Position numbers and translations under genes: made by a program
The notes under the pieces: generated by a model
Database searches by the model: none
Told to the model about the DNA's origin: nothing
Seen by the model: only the letters and a program-made list of their open reading frames with translations
Source: Lycorma delicatula
Taxonomy: Eukaryota > Arthropoda > Insecta > Hemiptera > Fulgoridae
Length of the DNA: 64,000 nt
Direction: 5' to 3'
Assembly: GCF_047948215.1 (NCBI RefSeq)
Contig: NC_134462.1
Coordinates: forward strand, 112,729,937 to 112,793,936
Shown here: piece after piece, positions 11,866 through 24,092 of the stretch
Layout: each line of letters starts with the position of its first letter
How positions within the stretch are numbered: position 1 is the first letter of the stretch

Positions 11866-12150
11866 CCCACCGGGTTGGTCTAGTGGTGAACGCGTCTTCC
11901 CAAATCAGCTGATTTGGGAGAGAGTTCCAGCGTTCAAGTCCTAGTAAAGCCAGATATTTTTACACGGATTTGAAAACTAGATCGTGGATACCGGTGTTCT
12001 TTGGTGGTTGGGTTTCAATTAACCACACATATCAGGTATGGTCGAACTGAGAATGTACAAGACTACACTTCATTCACACTCATACATATCATCCTCTGAA
12101 GAATTATCTAAACGGTAGTTACGGGAGGCTAAACAGGAAAAAGAAGAAGA
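11866..12150 (+). mobile_element. SINE family 1, full length
   Basis: Begins CCCACCGGGTTGGTCTAGTGG and carries box A, box B (GTTCAAGTCC), the ACGGATTTGAAAACTAG body and the GGAGGCTAAACAGG tail followed by an A/G-rich end. A clean target-site duplication was not evident. Confidence 0.9.
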
Positions 12151-13424
12151 AACTAACGAGTATTACTTTTACACACTATCAACTGTAGAGTCACATAAAG
12201 CTCAGCAAAATGGTTCCTTTTAGAGTTTAATCAAATAATGTTATTCAAAACGTTGTGATGCGTAATATTCGAGGACGAAACGTATGTTTTGGAACTGAAA
12301 TGAAAGATTTATTATAATTTTCTGAACGTGCTCTTTTCAAAATACACGTCCGCCAGTCGGTCATAAAAATAAATTGTTTTTCTCAAAGACGGACTAAGTG
12401 CATATAAAAAAAGATATTTGCGAAATTGCACTTGAAAGCGTCAATATTTGCCGACAAAGACACATGTATAAGGCCTCCTAAACATTTATTAACCATTTCG
12501 GAAATTGTATTGAAGATCTTAGAACTAACCGCTCCACGTGCTTCCCTTTAACACATTGAAGGGTCATGTAACTTTCTACCTGCCTGTACTATGTTGAAAT
12601 TGTACGACGCGTTCGTTAAATAATTTTTTATTTGTTTTTATAAAGGTTATTTTTCCGCCCCCCCCCCCTCAAATTGACCGCTCTGGGTCCGTACTTAGAT
12701 CTGGGCCTGTCCACTCCAATGGTCTATAGTAACAAAATATATTTTTTTCATTTTTGAAAAACCTTCTTTAATCTAAATCTATCCTGAATGTTACCCGTTG
12801 AATTTAAAATTTAACTTTTTGATAGCACTTTTTAGTATTCATTTAAAAAAATACCCAAAAATGTTCACCCTTTTTCTAGAAAATTAACAATTTTTTATTT
12901 ATTTAGAATTACGAATATATCTTTATATTTTTTTATTTATTTTTTACATTTACTTTTAACATTTAAAGTTCATTCTATTAAAATTTTATTTTATCCGAAT
13001 GCTACCTCTTGAGTACGGGAATCTCCAAAATATAAAAAAATTCTCAATTTTAAATATTTAATTCTCAAAACGTATTTTGTTAAACAATAAAGTAACAAAA
13101 AAAATTAACCCCTTCCCCTTCCCCTGATGGGGAGCTGCCAAAATTAAATAAAAAAAAAACAAAAAACGTTTTTTAGATTTATTTAAAATTAATCTTAGTG
13201 AATATTTTAATCGATAGAAAGAAACCGCTGATGAATAAGCCAATATTATAAAGAAGACGAAAACATATATTTCGATATACGATTGTAATGTTTTTTTTAA
13301 TTATTACCTTCATAGGACAAAATATTGTTGATTTTTGCATTCGTAAATGTTGAATAACATTTACAATTTAAAAAAAATATATAATAAATTTTATTTGACA
13401 ACATAATTTTATTGTATTATTAGC
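12151..13424. other. AT-rich stretch, no gene seen
   Basis: Contains a C-run near 12657-12668 (a dozen C's) and poly-A/T tracts. No frame longer than about 60 codons is credible. Confidence 0.5.
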
Positions 13425-13452
13425 AGACAATGCTCGCTATTGTTAGATTTGA

Positions 13453-13499
<47 letters not shown>

Positions 13500-14265
13500 T
13501 TAAATTAACACAATTGAAAGTTTGATAAATTATTCAAAAAATTAACACTACGAACTTCACAAAATTTAACTTTTCACTTTTCCATTTCCCTGTACCCTTT
13601 TCCCTTTCCCGCTATTTCCTTCTTTCCAATTTTACAGTTTCCTCAATTTACTTTTTCCCATTTACCCCTTTTCCACTATTCCCTATTTCTCTTTTTTATT
13701 TTATCCCATTTTTTCCGTTTTTCCCGACGCGTAATTCGGTCCAGTAGTATTTTAGTCTATAGATGAGATATATATCAACATTGCATTTTATATATATAAA
13801 CTGATTATGATTCAAATCGGTCCATAATAAAAATTTTTCTAAATATCTCAACCTCAGTGCCACCTAGCAACACTATTTTTCGCAAAAATATCTCTTTTCA
13901 CAAAATTAATACATTTTCTGAATATGAACCAAATCGGACCACAAATGCAACTTTTTCAAATATCTCGACTCCAGCGCCATCTAACGGGTCCGTTTTTTTT
14001 CAGAGGTATCTATTTCCATATAAGTAACTTATATTCTGAATATGAGCCGTATCGGACCATAAATAGAATTTTCTGAAATATCTCGACCCCAACGCCACCT
14101 ATCGGGTCCAAACTAACTCAGAAACCTTCCCTGACATGCGTCCAACCGTTTCCCAAAATTTCATCGCTATCGGATGAACGAATTAGGAAGGCATAAGAGA
14201 CATACAGACAGACAAACAGTTATATATATAAATTTCAATTTTGTTGAATATAATGCAGAGAACCG
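13425..14265 (+). repeat. Interspersed repeat with (TA)n, pyrimidine tract and three ~117-bp subunits
   Basis: The block starts near TAGCAGAC and then has a (TA)n run (13454-13497), ACACAATTGAAAGTTTGATAA and a long pyrimidine-rich tract built of TTTCCC/TTTTCCC words (about 13570-13730). Three diverged direct repeats follow, starting at 13801, 13918 and 14036, each opening with CTGAATATGA-like sequence and containing ATCGGACCA, AATATCTCGACC and GCGCCACCTA. It closes with CATACAGACAGACAAAC and a TATATATA run. A second, inverted, partial copy is at 21015-21291. The organisation resembles non-autonomous Helitron- or similar repeats of insects, but the ends are not defined well enough to classify it. 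Confidence 0.75.
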
Positions 14266-15244
14266 GAAAACATTTACAATTCCCTACTGATTTTTAAAGA
14301 GCAACTATATTTCATTGTATTTTAAATTTTAAATATAATGAATAAAATACAATTAATTGGATTTTAAAATACGAAGATGGAATTCTGATTTAATTGTCCA
14401 TTAATAATAAATGATTTTTTTTTAATCAATACGTTTAAATATTAAAATAAATAAATAGATATTTTTATTTACAGAAAAGAAATTATCTGTAATATCACAT
14501 CATAAATTACTTTTGTTTTTTTACAAGATTTCTTAACTTAAGAAAACAAAATTATTAAAAATATAATAAAGTTTTTACTTACATTTAATAGTCCGTATAA
14601 TTTAAATAATACATAAATAAGATGTAAAAAATAAAAACCGTTTATAATATAATACATTAGCACCGATAAAATTAAAGAACAAATAAAAATATATAAATTT
14701 AAACATAACAAACAGGTTCTCCTCCGCGTTATTTCTTTATAAATTATTGATTTTAAATGACCGCCACAAAAAAATGTCCAGTGGTGTAAGGTCAGCAGAT
14801 CTTATCGGCAACAACTGTTTCTCTTCTATCTATCGATGCTTGGGAAACAACATAAAATTTAAATAACGGACATCGATGGGGGGTAAAACTTTATTATTGC
14901 GGCTGCAACTCTAATAAAATTTAATAAATTTTATTGTAAAAAAAGAATCTGTACTAGATCATATCACCTGAAAAGGCGTAATTTTGTCTTTTATATTATT
15001 TACAGGAAGAAGAATATCTTAATAAAAAAATGTTACTTCCATATAAAAATTATTTCTCCAACAATATTTATTGACATGTTTATCACATAAATTATACTAC
15101 GTTAAAAGGATGCTTGTTATTCTTTAAAATGACTGTGTCAACCGGTTTTTCATATCACAATCAATAATCATTCCGGTAATTGCAGATTAACATAAATATT
15201 AATTATGGGTGATTAAGAAATCTGGTTTTCAATGCTTGCAACCA
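14266..15244. other. AT-rich stretch, nothing recognised
   Basis: Long A/T-rich sequence with no supported gene or repeat. The last 14 bases (15231-15244) are the left target-site duplication of the next SINE. Confidence 0.5.
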
Positions 15245-15522
15245 TTTTTTATTTTTTTTGTTCAGCCTCCGGAACCATGGTAAGGTATTACTTCAGAGGA
15301 TGACATGTAGCAAATGAGAAATGTATTCTTGTACAGTCTCAGTTAGACCATTCTTGAGATATGTGGTTAATTGAAACCTAACCGCTAAAGAACACCGGTA
15401 TTCACGATCTAATATTCAAATCCGTATAAAACCTTTACTAGAATTTCAACCTTAGAACTCTCGACTTCGAAATCACCTGATTTCTAATGACGAGTTTAAC
15501 TAATAGACCAAGCCGGCGAGTT
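15245..15522 (-). mobile_element. SINE family 1, full length
   Basis: Inverted copy: a T-rich end, then CAGCCTCCGGAACC (tail complement), the body, the box B complement and the CCGGCG head complement. It is flanked by an exact 14-bp target-site duplication, AATGCTTGCAACCA, at 15231-15244 and 15523-15536. Confidence 0.93.
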
Positions 15523-15536
15523 AATGCTTGCAACCA

Positions 15537-17841
15537 ATAAACAGCTTAGATGTAAGTTTTTATTTACACTGGATTAATATGAAACAAATAACTAAACGAA
15601 AAATTAAATACAGAAAATATCTTTATTTAAGTATATATTGAAAATATTTGTGTAGGCAATAAAAAGAAAAAAATTAGAATACCTTAGTATTACAAAATAA
15701 CTTTTATAGTGAGGTTAATATTTAATTCCTCATTATGAACGAAGATGAAAGTTATTTTTATCTTCACAAGTTTACTTATTTTATTAATTAAAGAAACCTA
15801 TTGAGAAATATTATATAAATAAATAACTTTTTACATTTTTTAAATAGGTAAAAATATTTTAAAATTCACAGGAACCCCCCATTTTATACCGACGAATAGT
15901 AATGTAGGGTTCTATAAAATTTAGTTTTGATAATATCATTAATTTGATTATTTAAACAACAAATTCATTACTGATCATATAAATATTCATATTGAAAAAA
16001 TGTTATAAAATCAATAATTTATGAACTTTATTTAGACAAATTTATTGAATTAAAATTTTTAAGGTTAGATAAGTTAAAGAAAAAATTTAAAAAATGAATT
16101 AACCTAATTATTTTTTTCAATAATATTTCTTATACTAAACAAAGAAACGCAATATAGATATAACGTACTCCAATTTAAACCCAGTCAAACCAGATTTTAA
16201 TTTAAAAAAAGTACAGATTAATCTTCAGGAGGTCCCGGGTTTCTATCGAAATGAATATAATAAACCTTCCGATGTAGGAGATTAAATTAGAATTCTGGCC
16301 GTTTCCAGTCGTATTTTAAAACTAATGGCTACTGTATAAATTCTCCCGTCCAATATTCCGGTTTTGGGTTCTAATAAATAATATACTCTTGTTATATAAT
16401 AAGTTACAAGTATTTAAACTATATGAAATAAGGGACGCAGTTGATAATGGCGGTCGAATGAAGTATAATATGTAAGCAAACATTTCCAGGAAATCGTACG
16501 AATCAATAAATTAATATATATATATATTTATGTAATAAATATTTTCTAAATAAATCAAATCAAAATATATCGTATACTGTACTTACTTATATTTTTAAAG
16601 TCGTATTTTGCCTGATATCCATTCAAAAAACTTTAGTTGTTACTTATTAAAAAATCTTCACGTTAGTTTCACTGCAATGTATCACATTAATGATGGAAGT
16701 ACACTAAAGTAAACTATACAAATTAAAAGATAAACATAATTCAAATTCTTTTGTTAATTTATTTTAAATATATAAACTTTGATTTAATCAATTAAATGTT
16801 TTTTCAAACCAAAACAAAACAAGTATTAATTTTAAAATAAATGATTTATCTTAAACGACTGTTAACTATATACTAAATTAATTCTAGTTTTAACTTTACT
16901 CTCTAGAGAGCATTATTGGTTTCTGAAATAAAGAATACACACGATGACTATTTTTTACATCCCTCACACCCTTGTCGACTGAACATTGGTCACGTACAAG
17001 GCTTTTTGTTATATAGTTGTCTTATGCAATATCACTTGTCCTTGAAGTCTACATATAATAGCGTTTTTTTTTTTTTTTGTTTTATCTTGTCATCTTTAAT
17101 ATAAGGTTTTTTTTTTAGCACAAGAGCAGCTGTGGAATTTTAAAAAGAGTTTTAGACTATATATATATATATATATATAACAAAAAAATATCTCGGTAAC
17201 CCAAAGAAATTTTTTCAGCCATAGTACGGAATAAAGAATGATAAATGAAATGGTTTCCTGTCTTGACAAAAGACGAATATGTATTTCATATATTGATTTA
17301 CAGATTCAAAATGTTTATTATATTCGCTAAATGGTTTGTCTAATTAATAAACATTATTCATTACTTTCATATAAAATATTACTCTTATATCAGCAGAGAA
17401 GATATTTTACATACATCATAGTCATTAGAAGAAATAGAAATAATATGTAAAACAATAAATTAATATACGTAGAAGTTTTACACAAAATTCTTTAAATAAA
17501 AGAATGACATTAGAATATGAATAATCACACTATAATAAAGCAACGTAATGATAATTATCTTCTAATCGTTTATTTAGACTAAATAATTTTCCGTTCATAT
17601 AAGTTATAAAAAAAAATTTCTCAGAATTATCAGAGGAATTCCCATACGAAATACAAAAAATTATCATTAAAATCATTCAATTTAATGAAGAATAAACCTT
17701 GAACATCTATCATTTTTACTTTTCCGAGGAACGGATCAAATTTGACCTCCTTCATCAAATTATGTGTTTAATTAAAAATTTATACAGTATTAAAAGCATT
17801 AATGTGAAATAAAATTCTTTTCAGCACCTGAGTGCTGAAAA
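15537..17841. other. AT-rich stretch, no gene seen; (TA)n tracts
   Basis: Short (TA)n tracts lie near 16514-16526 and 17159-17179 and a T-run near 17065-17079. No open frame shows recognisable protein features. Confidence 0.5.
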
Positions 17842-19345
17842 ATTCCAAACGTTGCCTGCCTACACAATTCCTTCTACATGTCCCTCCAATATTAAAGCGA
17901 CTATTCCAGGATGCCTTAGTATGTGGCCTATAAGTCTCTCTTCTTTTAACTATATTTGTCGCAATACCTCTTCATTTGTTACTTTATCCACCCATCTGAT
18001 TTTTAACATTCTCCTATAGCACCGCATTTTAAAAGCTTCTAATCTTTTCTTCTCAGGTACTCCACTCGTCCAAGTTCACATCCATATAAAGCGATGCTCC
18101 AAACATATAGTTTCAAAAACCTTTTCCTGACGTTTAAATTATTTTTTGATGTAAACAAATTATATTTCTGACTGGAGGCTCGTTTCGCCTGTGCTATTCG
18201 GCATTTTATATCGCTCGTGCTTCGTCCATATTTAATAATTCTACTTCCCAAATAACAAAATTCTTCTACCTCCATAACCTTTTCTCCTCCTATTTTCACA
18301 TTCAGTGGTTCATCTTCGTTATTTCTACTACATTTCATTACTTTCGTTTTGTTCTTGTTTATTATCATGCGGTAGTTCTTGCGTAGGACTTCATCCATGC
18401 CGTTCATTGTTTCTTCTAAATTCTTTTTACTCTCGGCTAGAATTACTATATCATCAGCAAATCATAGAATCTTTATCTTTTCACCTTGTACTGTTACTCC
18501 GAATCTAAATTGTTCTTTAACATCATTAACTGCTAGTTCCATGTAAAGATTAAAAAGTAACGAGGATAGGGAACATCCTTGTCGGACTCCCTTTCTTTTT
18601 ACGGCTTCTTTCTTATGTTCTTCAATTATTACTGTTGCTGTTTGGTTCCTGTAAATGTTAGAAATTATTCTTCTATCTCTCTATTTGAACGCTAATTTTT
18701 TAAAAATGATGAATATTTTATTCCAGTCTACGTTATCGAATGCCTTTTCTAGGTCTATAAATGCCAAGTATGTTCCTTCTACTATTAATCTGAGGCCTAA
18801 AATTGCTTCCGTTGTCCCTATACTTTTCCTGAAACCAAATCGGTCTTCTCCTAACACTTCTTCTACTCTCCTCTCAATTCTTCTGTATAGAATTCTAGTT
18901 AAGATTTTTGATGCGTGACTAGTTAAACTAATTGTTCTGTATTCTTCACATTTATCTGCCCCTGCTTTCTTTGGTATCATGACTTACATCCCACTTTTTT
19001 TGAAGTCTGACGGAAATTCTCCTTTTTCATAAATATTACACACCAGTTTGTATAATCTATCAATCGCTTCCTCACCTGCACTGCACAGTAATTCTACAGG
19101 TATTCCGTCTATTCCAGGAGCCTTTCTGCAATTTAAATCTTTTAATGCTCTCTTAAATTTAGATCTCAGTATTGTTTCTCCCATTTCCTCCTCCTCAACT
19201 TCCTCTTCTTCCTCTATAACACCATTTTCTAATTCATTTCCTCTGTATAACTCTTCAATATATTCCACCCATCTATCGACTTTACCTTTCGTATTATATA
19301 TTTGTGTACCATCTTTGTTTAACACATTATTCGATTTTAATTTAT
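17842..19345 (-). mobile_element. RTE-like LINE, second copy, truncated at both ends
   Basis: Inverted relative of the 7640-10432 element. Minus-strand frames give the reverse-transcriptase N-terminal part (19325 down to 18984, KAPGIDGIPVELL), the core (18980-18681, GFRKSIGTTEAI and AFIDLEKAFDNVDW) and the C-terminal part (18407-18039, LNVKIGGEKVMEVEEFCYLG). The last segment includes the stretch deleted from the first copy. The FADD region at about 18460 reads with a changed residue (GCAAATCAT instead of GCAGATGAT-type codons), a visible catalytic-site lesion. The coding end is lost near 17842 and the start near 19345, so this copy was cut after insertion or is an internal fragment. Confidence 0.85.
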
Positions 19346-20948
19346 GTACCTTAATACTATAAAATAATGAATTTTTTTTTCAAAAAGAAAGCGATAAAAA
19401 AATAATAACCAAAGAAAATCCAAAACTTTTATTTTAAAAATAACATAATTAAATAATTAATTTTTTATCTTCATAACGTAATTTTCAAAATAACAGTAAT
19501 TATTATTATCGTTTTAAAAATTAATCTAGGAAGATATTTGATCGATAATATCATTCGAATAATAATCGTTAAAGCGGTCGTCTAAATCTTATAAACATAA
19601 GATTTTAATAATTTAGTTCGGAAATTAAAAAAACGGTAGCACCGTTTACAAATAACATCATTTACAAATAACAGTGTTTACGTTCAACACAGGCCGGTTT
19701 TCAAAGTAGGTGACACGGGGAGACAATATAAACGGTGTTAATATCGGACACCATAACATCAGCGGACAAACAGTATCGCATAAAATAAGTTACAATTTAA
19801 CCGACGCAACAAATAATACTATTTGAAAGCGATAGTCGGGGTAAAGATCGAGCGAGAAGAAATAAATCTTAACTTACAAAAGGAAAAGACATTATCAGTC
19901 GGTCAGACGGTCGGTATAGCCGACTTAAAATATGAAATACGGTCGAATAGAACGTTGAAGTAAAGAGAAGAGTAGAGAAATGTCTGAAAAGCAACAGCAG
20001 TTTAGAACTTCGAGAACTTTAGAAAGAATAATTAACATTATTAAGGGACCGAACCTGGTTATTAAATTATTAAGACCTGACCGAACCTGGAACCGTCAGT
20101 TGGTGTATTATTTAAGAAAGAGCTGCCGCGTCGGTACCGTCGTCTCATGTCCTTTATTCACACCTCTTCTACAAGTAGTGTAGCGTTTCAACCCCGCCTT
20201 CTTTCATTACACTTCTTGTTTGTTTCATTACAGACATTGTTAATCTGTACCCTCTTATTACCCCTGAACTCATCTCTTTCTCTTTAATTTTGAGTTTCAT
20301 TTATTTTCTCGTTTAATAACAGCGCATTTCAAATCGTGTTAAAATATTTGTATTTAATTATTAAAATGAAATGCTACCTGTACTAGAAAAAAATAATAAA
20401 GTTTACACATTCCTTCTCTAGTTGTATAACTGGAAAAAAATAAATATATTTCTAAACAAATGTAGTTTTTTCTGCGGTATTGAAATATATAAAAAAATAT
20501 ATGTTGTGTATATTATAATAGGAAACTAAAAATAAATTTAATTCGTTTAAAATACTAATCGCTAATTAAACAGCGCATATAATATTAAATGAAGTACTGA
20601 CACATTTCGATTAGAACTGAAATTTATTTTTGTCTTACCAACAACTAACGGTTACTCAGTTAGATTGAAAGATCATTTTATATTTGTCGCCGGGCAAAGT
20701 CGTTTAATAAAGATCGCCCGGGATGTGTTGAGTACTGCTACCGATACATGTCACGTCTCATTATCGTAACATAATATAATTACAAATTAGCGTAAATGTA
20801 ATCGGCGAGAAATCGATGTATTAAAAATATAAAATAACGGGTAACTTACCGATAACATTAATTTCAACGGATGTAACACGATATTAAATAATAATACTTA
20901 CGATTATTAAATTATAATATTTTCTCTAACAGAAATATTATAATAACG
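19346..20948. other. No supported gene; moderately CpG-rich
   Basis: A 67-codon frame at 19980-20183 has no recognisable domain. The sequence around 19640-20180 is richer in CG than its surroundings and could be a 5' exon or regulatory DNA, but there is no splice-consistent partner that I can see. Confidence 0.4.
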
Positions 20949-21014
20949 ATGTTAAAGAACAATTTAGATTCGGAGTTAACAGAACAAGGTGAAAAGATAA
21001 AGATGATACGATAC
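20949..21014 (+). mobile_element. 65-bp LINE scrap
   Basis: Nearly identical to the LINE segment at about 9063-9127 (ATGTTAAAGAACAATTTAGA ... GTGAAAAGATAAAGATG). Flanks on both sides are unrelated to the LINE, so this is an isolated internal fragment, too short and too internal to be a normal 5'-truncated insertion. Confidence 0.85.
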
Positions 21015-21291
21015 AGGGAAAAATCGGAAAAGTAAAACAATAAAAAAAGAGAAGAAGGGGAAAACGGGAAAGGGGAAATAGGAAGAGGGAGAGAGAGAAT
21101 GGAAAGAAAAACAGGGAAAAGGAAAATGGAACGTGGTATAATTAAAATTGGGAAGGGAAAAGTTAAAGTGAGAAAGTGAAAAAAGGATAAAGCATTTTGT
21201 TAATGCTTTATCTAACTTTCAATTGTGTTCATTTATATATATATATATACTGAAATCTAGCGTAGTGAAGAAATTGCCGGGTCTGCTAGTT
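21015..21291 (-). repeat. Partial inverted copy of the (TA)n/pyrimidine-tract repeat
   Basis: The plus strand shows the purine-rich tract (GGGAAAAGG words), then CTAACTTTCAATTGTGTTCATT, (TA)n and a terminal GCCGGGTCTGCTAGTT. Read on the minus strand this matches the start of the repeat at 13425. The three 117-bp subunits are absent; the LINE scrap sits at the point where they would begin. Confidence 0.75.
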
Positions 21292-22079
21292 AAAATAAAT
21301 AAATTATTTAAAATAGATAAAGAATATTTGTTTTAATAATGCGTGAGATGAAGAAAAAAACTGTTCTTTGCTGGCGTTCGTTGTTTTGTAAACATTCCTC
21401 ACTCCACCGACTACGAACGTTCAAGGTTAACACAGAGTCTAGTGCTTTTATAAATTTCTTACGCAATAGCAGGATTGAGTGTTATCTTATAAAATAATTA
21501 AATAAAGTCAAACATTTTTGGATTAAATTGTTTTATTCATTGAGAGCCAAGTATTAATTAAAACGACGAAATATATTTTTAAATATCTAAATAAAATAAA
21601 ATTAGGATTTACATGTATAATAAAGTGAATTAATAAATATATCTACGGGTGTATGTACGCGCTACAAACTTAATATTTTTTTTTTTAATTCCTGATTTGA
21701 TATTTAAAAAATATAGTAACACTTAATAACAAAATTGTATGTGCGCGCGCGTGCGGGTCCGTATTTACATGTACTATATCTTGAGCTTGATTTCGTATAT
21801 AAAATAATTATTATATGTAATTAAATAATAAGTAAAAATCTCGTTATAACCCCTTTGTGTATGGTTGGCTGTTGTAGTAATATGTCCATTTATAGTTTTA
21901 AGTGAAAATTTATTCTCTTTAATTTTTTATCTAATTATAAGTTCGGCAAGATTGATAGTAAATTTTAAAAACAATTTAATATTAGACGACGTGTAATGAT
22001 GGATGATCTAACGTTAAAAAAATTTGATGTAGAATGAAACAGTTTGCGAACCAAATTTTAGATTGAATAATTTTTCATT
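21292..22079. other. AT-rich stretch, nothing recognised
   Basis: Contains a short GTGCGCGCGCGTGCG run near 21740. No gene seen. Confidence 0.5.
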
Positions 22080-22345
22080 ACTTTTGTTGTTTAAAATAGT
22101 CTATCGATGACGTCATTCCGGAGTGGGGAGACGATGAGATGAGAGTGGGGAGACGATGTGTTGTGTAACTAAAGAAATTCACCGAGATGTTTTGTCTTGT
22201 TATTGGCGGGAATTATCGGTAGATAGGCGACTGAATACGTAGTGCCGTCACATAACAGTGTTGTTTAGTCTAACCTAAAACACATGTAACGTTATCCAAA
22301 TTTCATCTTTTTATTGAGATATTCCTTATTACTGATTTAAGGTGA
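22080..22345 (+). promoter_or_regulatory. Candidate promoter plus first splice donor
   Basis: Within 250 bp there is a perfect CRE palindrome (TGACGTCA in CGATGACGTCATTCC), a canonical E2F-type site (TTGGCGGGAA near 22203) and a duplicated GAGTGGGGAGACGATG motif (22120-22160). A strong donor consensus, TTAAGGTGAGTTT, lies at about 22339. This layout (activator sites, CpG-rich leader, donor) fits a promoter with a non-coding first exon, but no downstream coding exon was found, so it is tentative. Confidence 0.35.
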
Positions 22346-23880
22346 GTTTTATTTATTTTGTTAATATTATTACATTTGTTAGACAATAATTGGCAGTTGT
22401 TTTATTCTGTGTATGTATTATTCAAATTATTTATTAGATTAAAAATGTTAGATTCCAGTTAACGCCGATTGATTTTTACAAACTAAATTTAATAATAATA
22501 AATCAATAAATTTGTTGTATTTATCAATTAATAATTTATCCAAGTACTAAAGGGCGGGTAAACACTATCGAAAAAAATAAATAAAAAGAAACAAGTTATA
22601 TGGTTGTATTTTAGGTTATTTGGCCATTAACGGTGTATATATTTAACTAAACTGATATAAGCAAAGGGTATTTCGTGAGTGATATATTAGATATAATTTT
22701 TAAGTCTGGTAACGAGAATGAATCGTGCTAAGCGAGAAAATAATTCGCGTCTGTATCCTTATAAAGAATATTCCTCACATCCACCATCGTAACATAATAT
22801 CAGCTCCTGGGTTCGACACCCAAAATAGCTTACCGTTTCTTCACCGATCTCAGTTAATGTCGTTAAATATTCATAAATGAATGTATTCTCGGGAATAACA
22901 CAAAAATTTGAAAAAAATAATTTTTGATAGGAAAGAAAGCTACAAATAATCATTTTAATAAATTCGTAAAAATATTTTTAGAAATCTATCGGCGTATTTT
23001 TTATTTAACATATATATTTAACAATAATTAATCGTAAGAAAAGAAAAAAAAAACATCGGTAGCGAGTTTGTAGAAGGCGACCGATATTTATAATTTATGT
23101 GAGGTTCTGAGTTCGACACCCGGTAATTGTCATATATCTTAATAATTATGCGTACATAGTATTTAAAGCAGAAATTATTCGTAAAAAGTGTACGACATAT
23201 ATACAACAAACAGTCATTACAAATTTTTATATTTAACATTTCCCGTGTTTACTTTATATTTTTTAAGCTAAATTAAAAAAAATCACAACATTGTTGAAAA
23301 TGTATAGTCGATCTTTTAGAGGAAAACTATTTTTAAGAAAGATATAACGATCCTCCTTAGATCGATCGGTTGATAAATTAAGCGACTGATATACCAATAA
23401 TCCTAGGTTCTAATCTCGGCATCGTTTGGCATTCCTTATCGGTTACAGTTCATTTAATTCTTTACTTACAATTATAAACGACGCAAAATAAAGAAATTAC
23501 AAAAAAAAAACTATGTTTATTTGGCTGATCAAAGGAGCACTGAAATTAAAAAAAAATTGAAGTAACATAATTTAACGATGTACTCGTATTTTCGAAATAA
23601 AATTCTATACGCGTAATTTTTTATTACTACAAACGACGTTGTAACTTTTCTTCTCGTCGGGAAAAATCTTTGGATCAGAGGTTAAATTTTACGTAAATTT
23701 TTCATTTACAGTTACCGTTTTTTTGTTATAATTCCAACGAGAAATTTTTTAAAGCTTTTTCACGAACGGAAAGGCATTAATAAATTTAAAAAGTGTCGAA
23801 AACCTTAACGGTCAATTTTTTTATTACAAAGTTTTTGTAAAAATGCACTTTGAGTGAGAAAATTGAAAAAATACAAACAT
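22346..23880. other. AT-rich stretch with three degenerate tRNA-like box B motifs
   Basis: Three separate spots resemble the T-arm of tRNA-derived repeats: GGGTTCGACACCC near 22808-22820, GAGTTCGACACCCGG near 23109-23123 and AGGTTCTAATCTCGGCATC near 23404-23422. No acceptor stem or convincing cloverleaf can be built, so these are probably old SINE heads. No gene seen. Confidence 0.35.
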
Positions 23881-23904
23881 GTTTAAGTAGCCCACCGCAT
23901 ACAG

Positions 23905-24092
23905 CGAGAGAGATTGACGGAGGGGGAGTGTGAGAGAGTGACTGCGAGAGAGAGGGGTCGAGTGAGAGACAGAGCGGGTAGTGGGAGAGAGAGCGAGGGT
24001 GATGGAGAGAAATTGAGAGAGGGGTTGGTAGGGGGATCAGTGATGGAGAGGAAGCGAGACAGAGGGGGTCTCTCTCTCTCTCTGTTACTTCT
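23905..24092. repeat. (GA)n purine tract ending in (CT)n
   Basis: About 170 bp is almost purely purine on the plus strand (GAGAGAGAG units with GGGG interruptions). It switches at 24069 to a pure CT run, giving a local mirror/inverted purine-pyrimidine boundary. Long frames on both strands here are low-complexity artefacts. Confidence 0.85.

Noticed and set aside
13454..13497. Possible CRISPR-like or regulatory array around the (TA)n tract
   Set aside because: Simple dinucleotide repeat without spacers; eukaryotic context.
19980..20183. 67-codon frame MSEKQQQFRTSR...
   Set aside because: No domain, no splice partner and no repeat match; could be a 5' exon but cannot be supported.
22795..23435. 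Possible tRNA genes
   Set aside because: Box B-like motifs are present, but no acceptor stem, anticodon arm or box A at proper spacing could be built.
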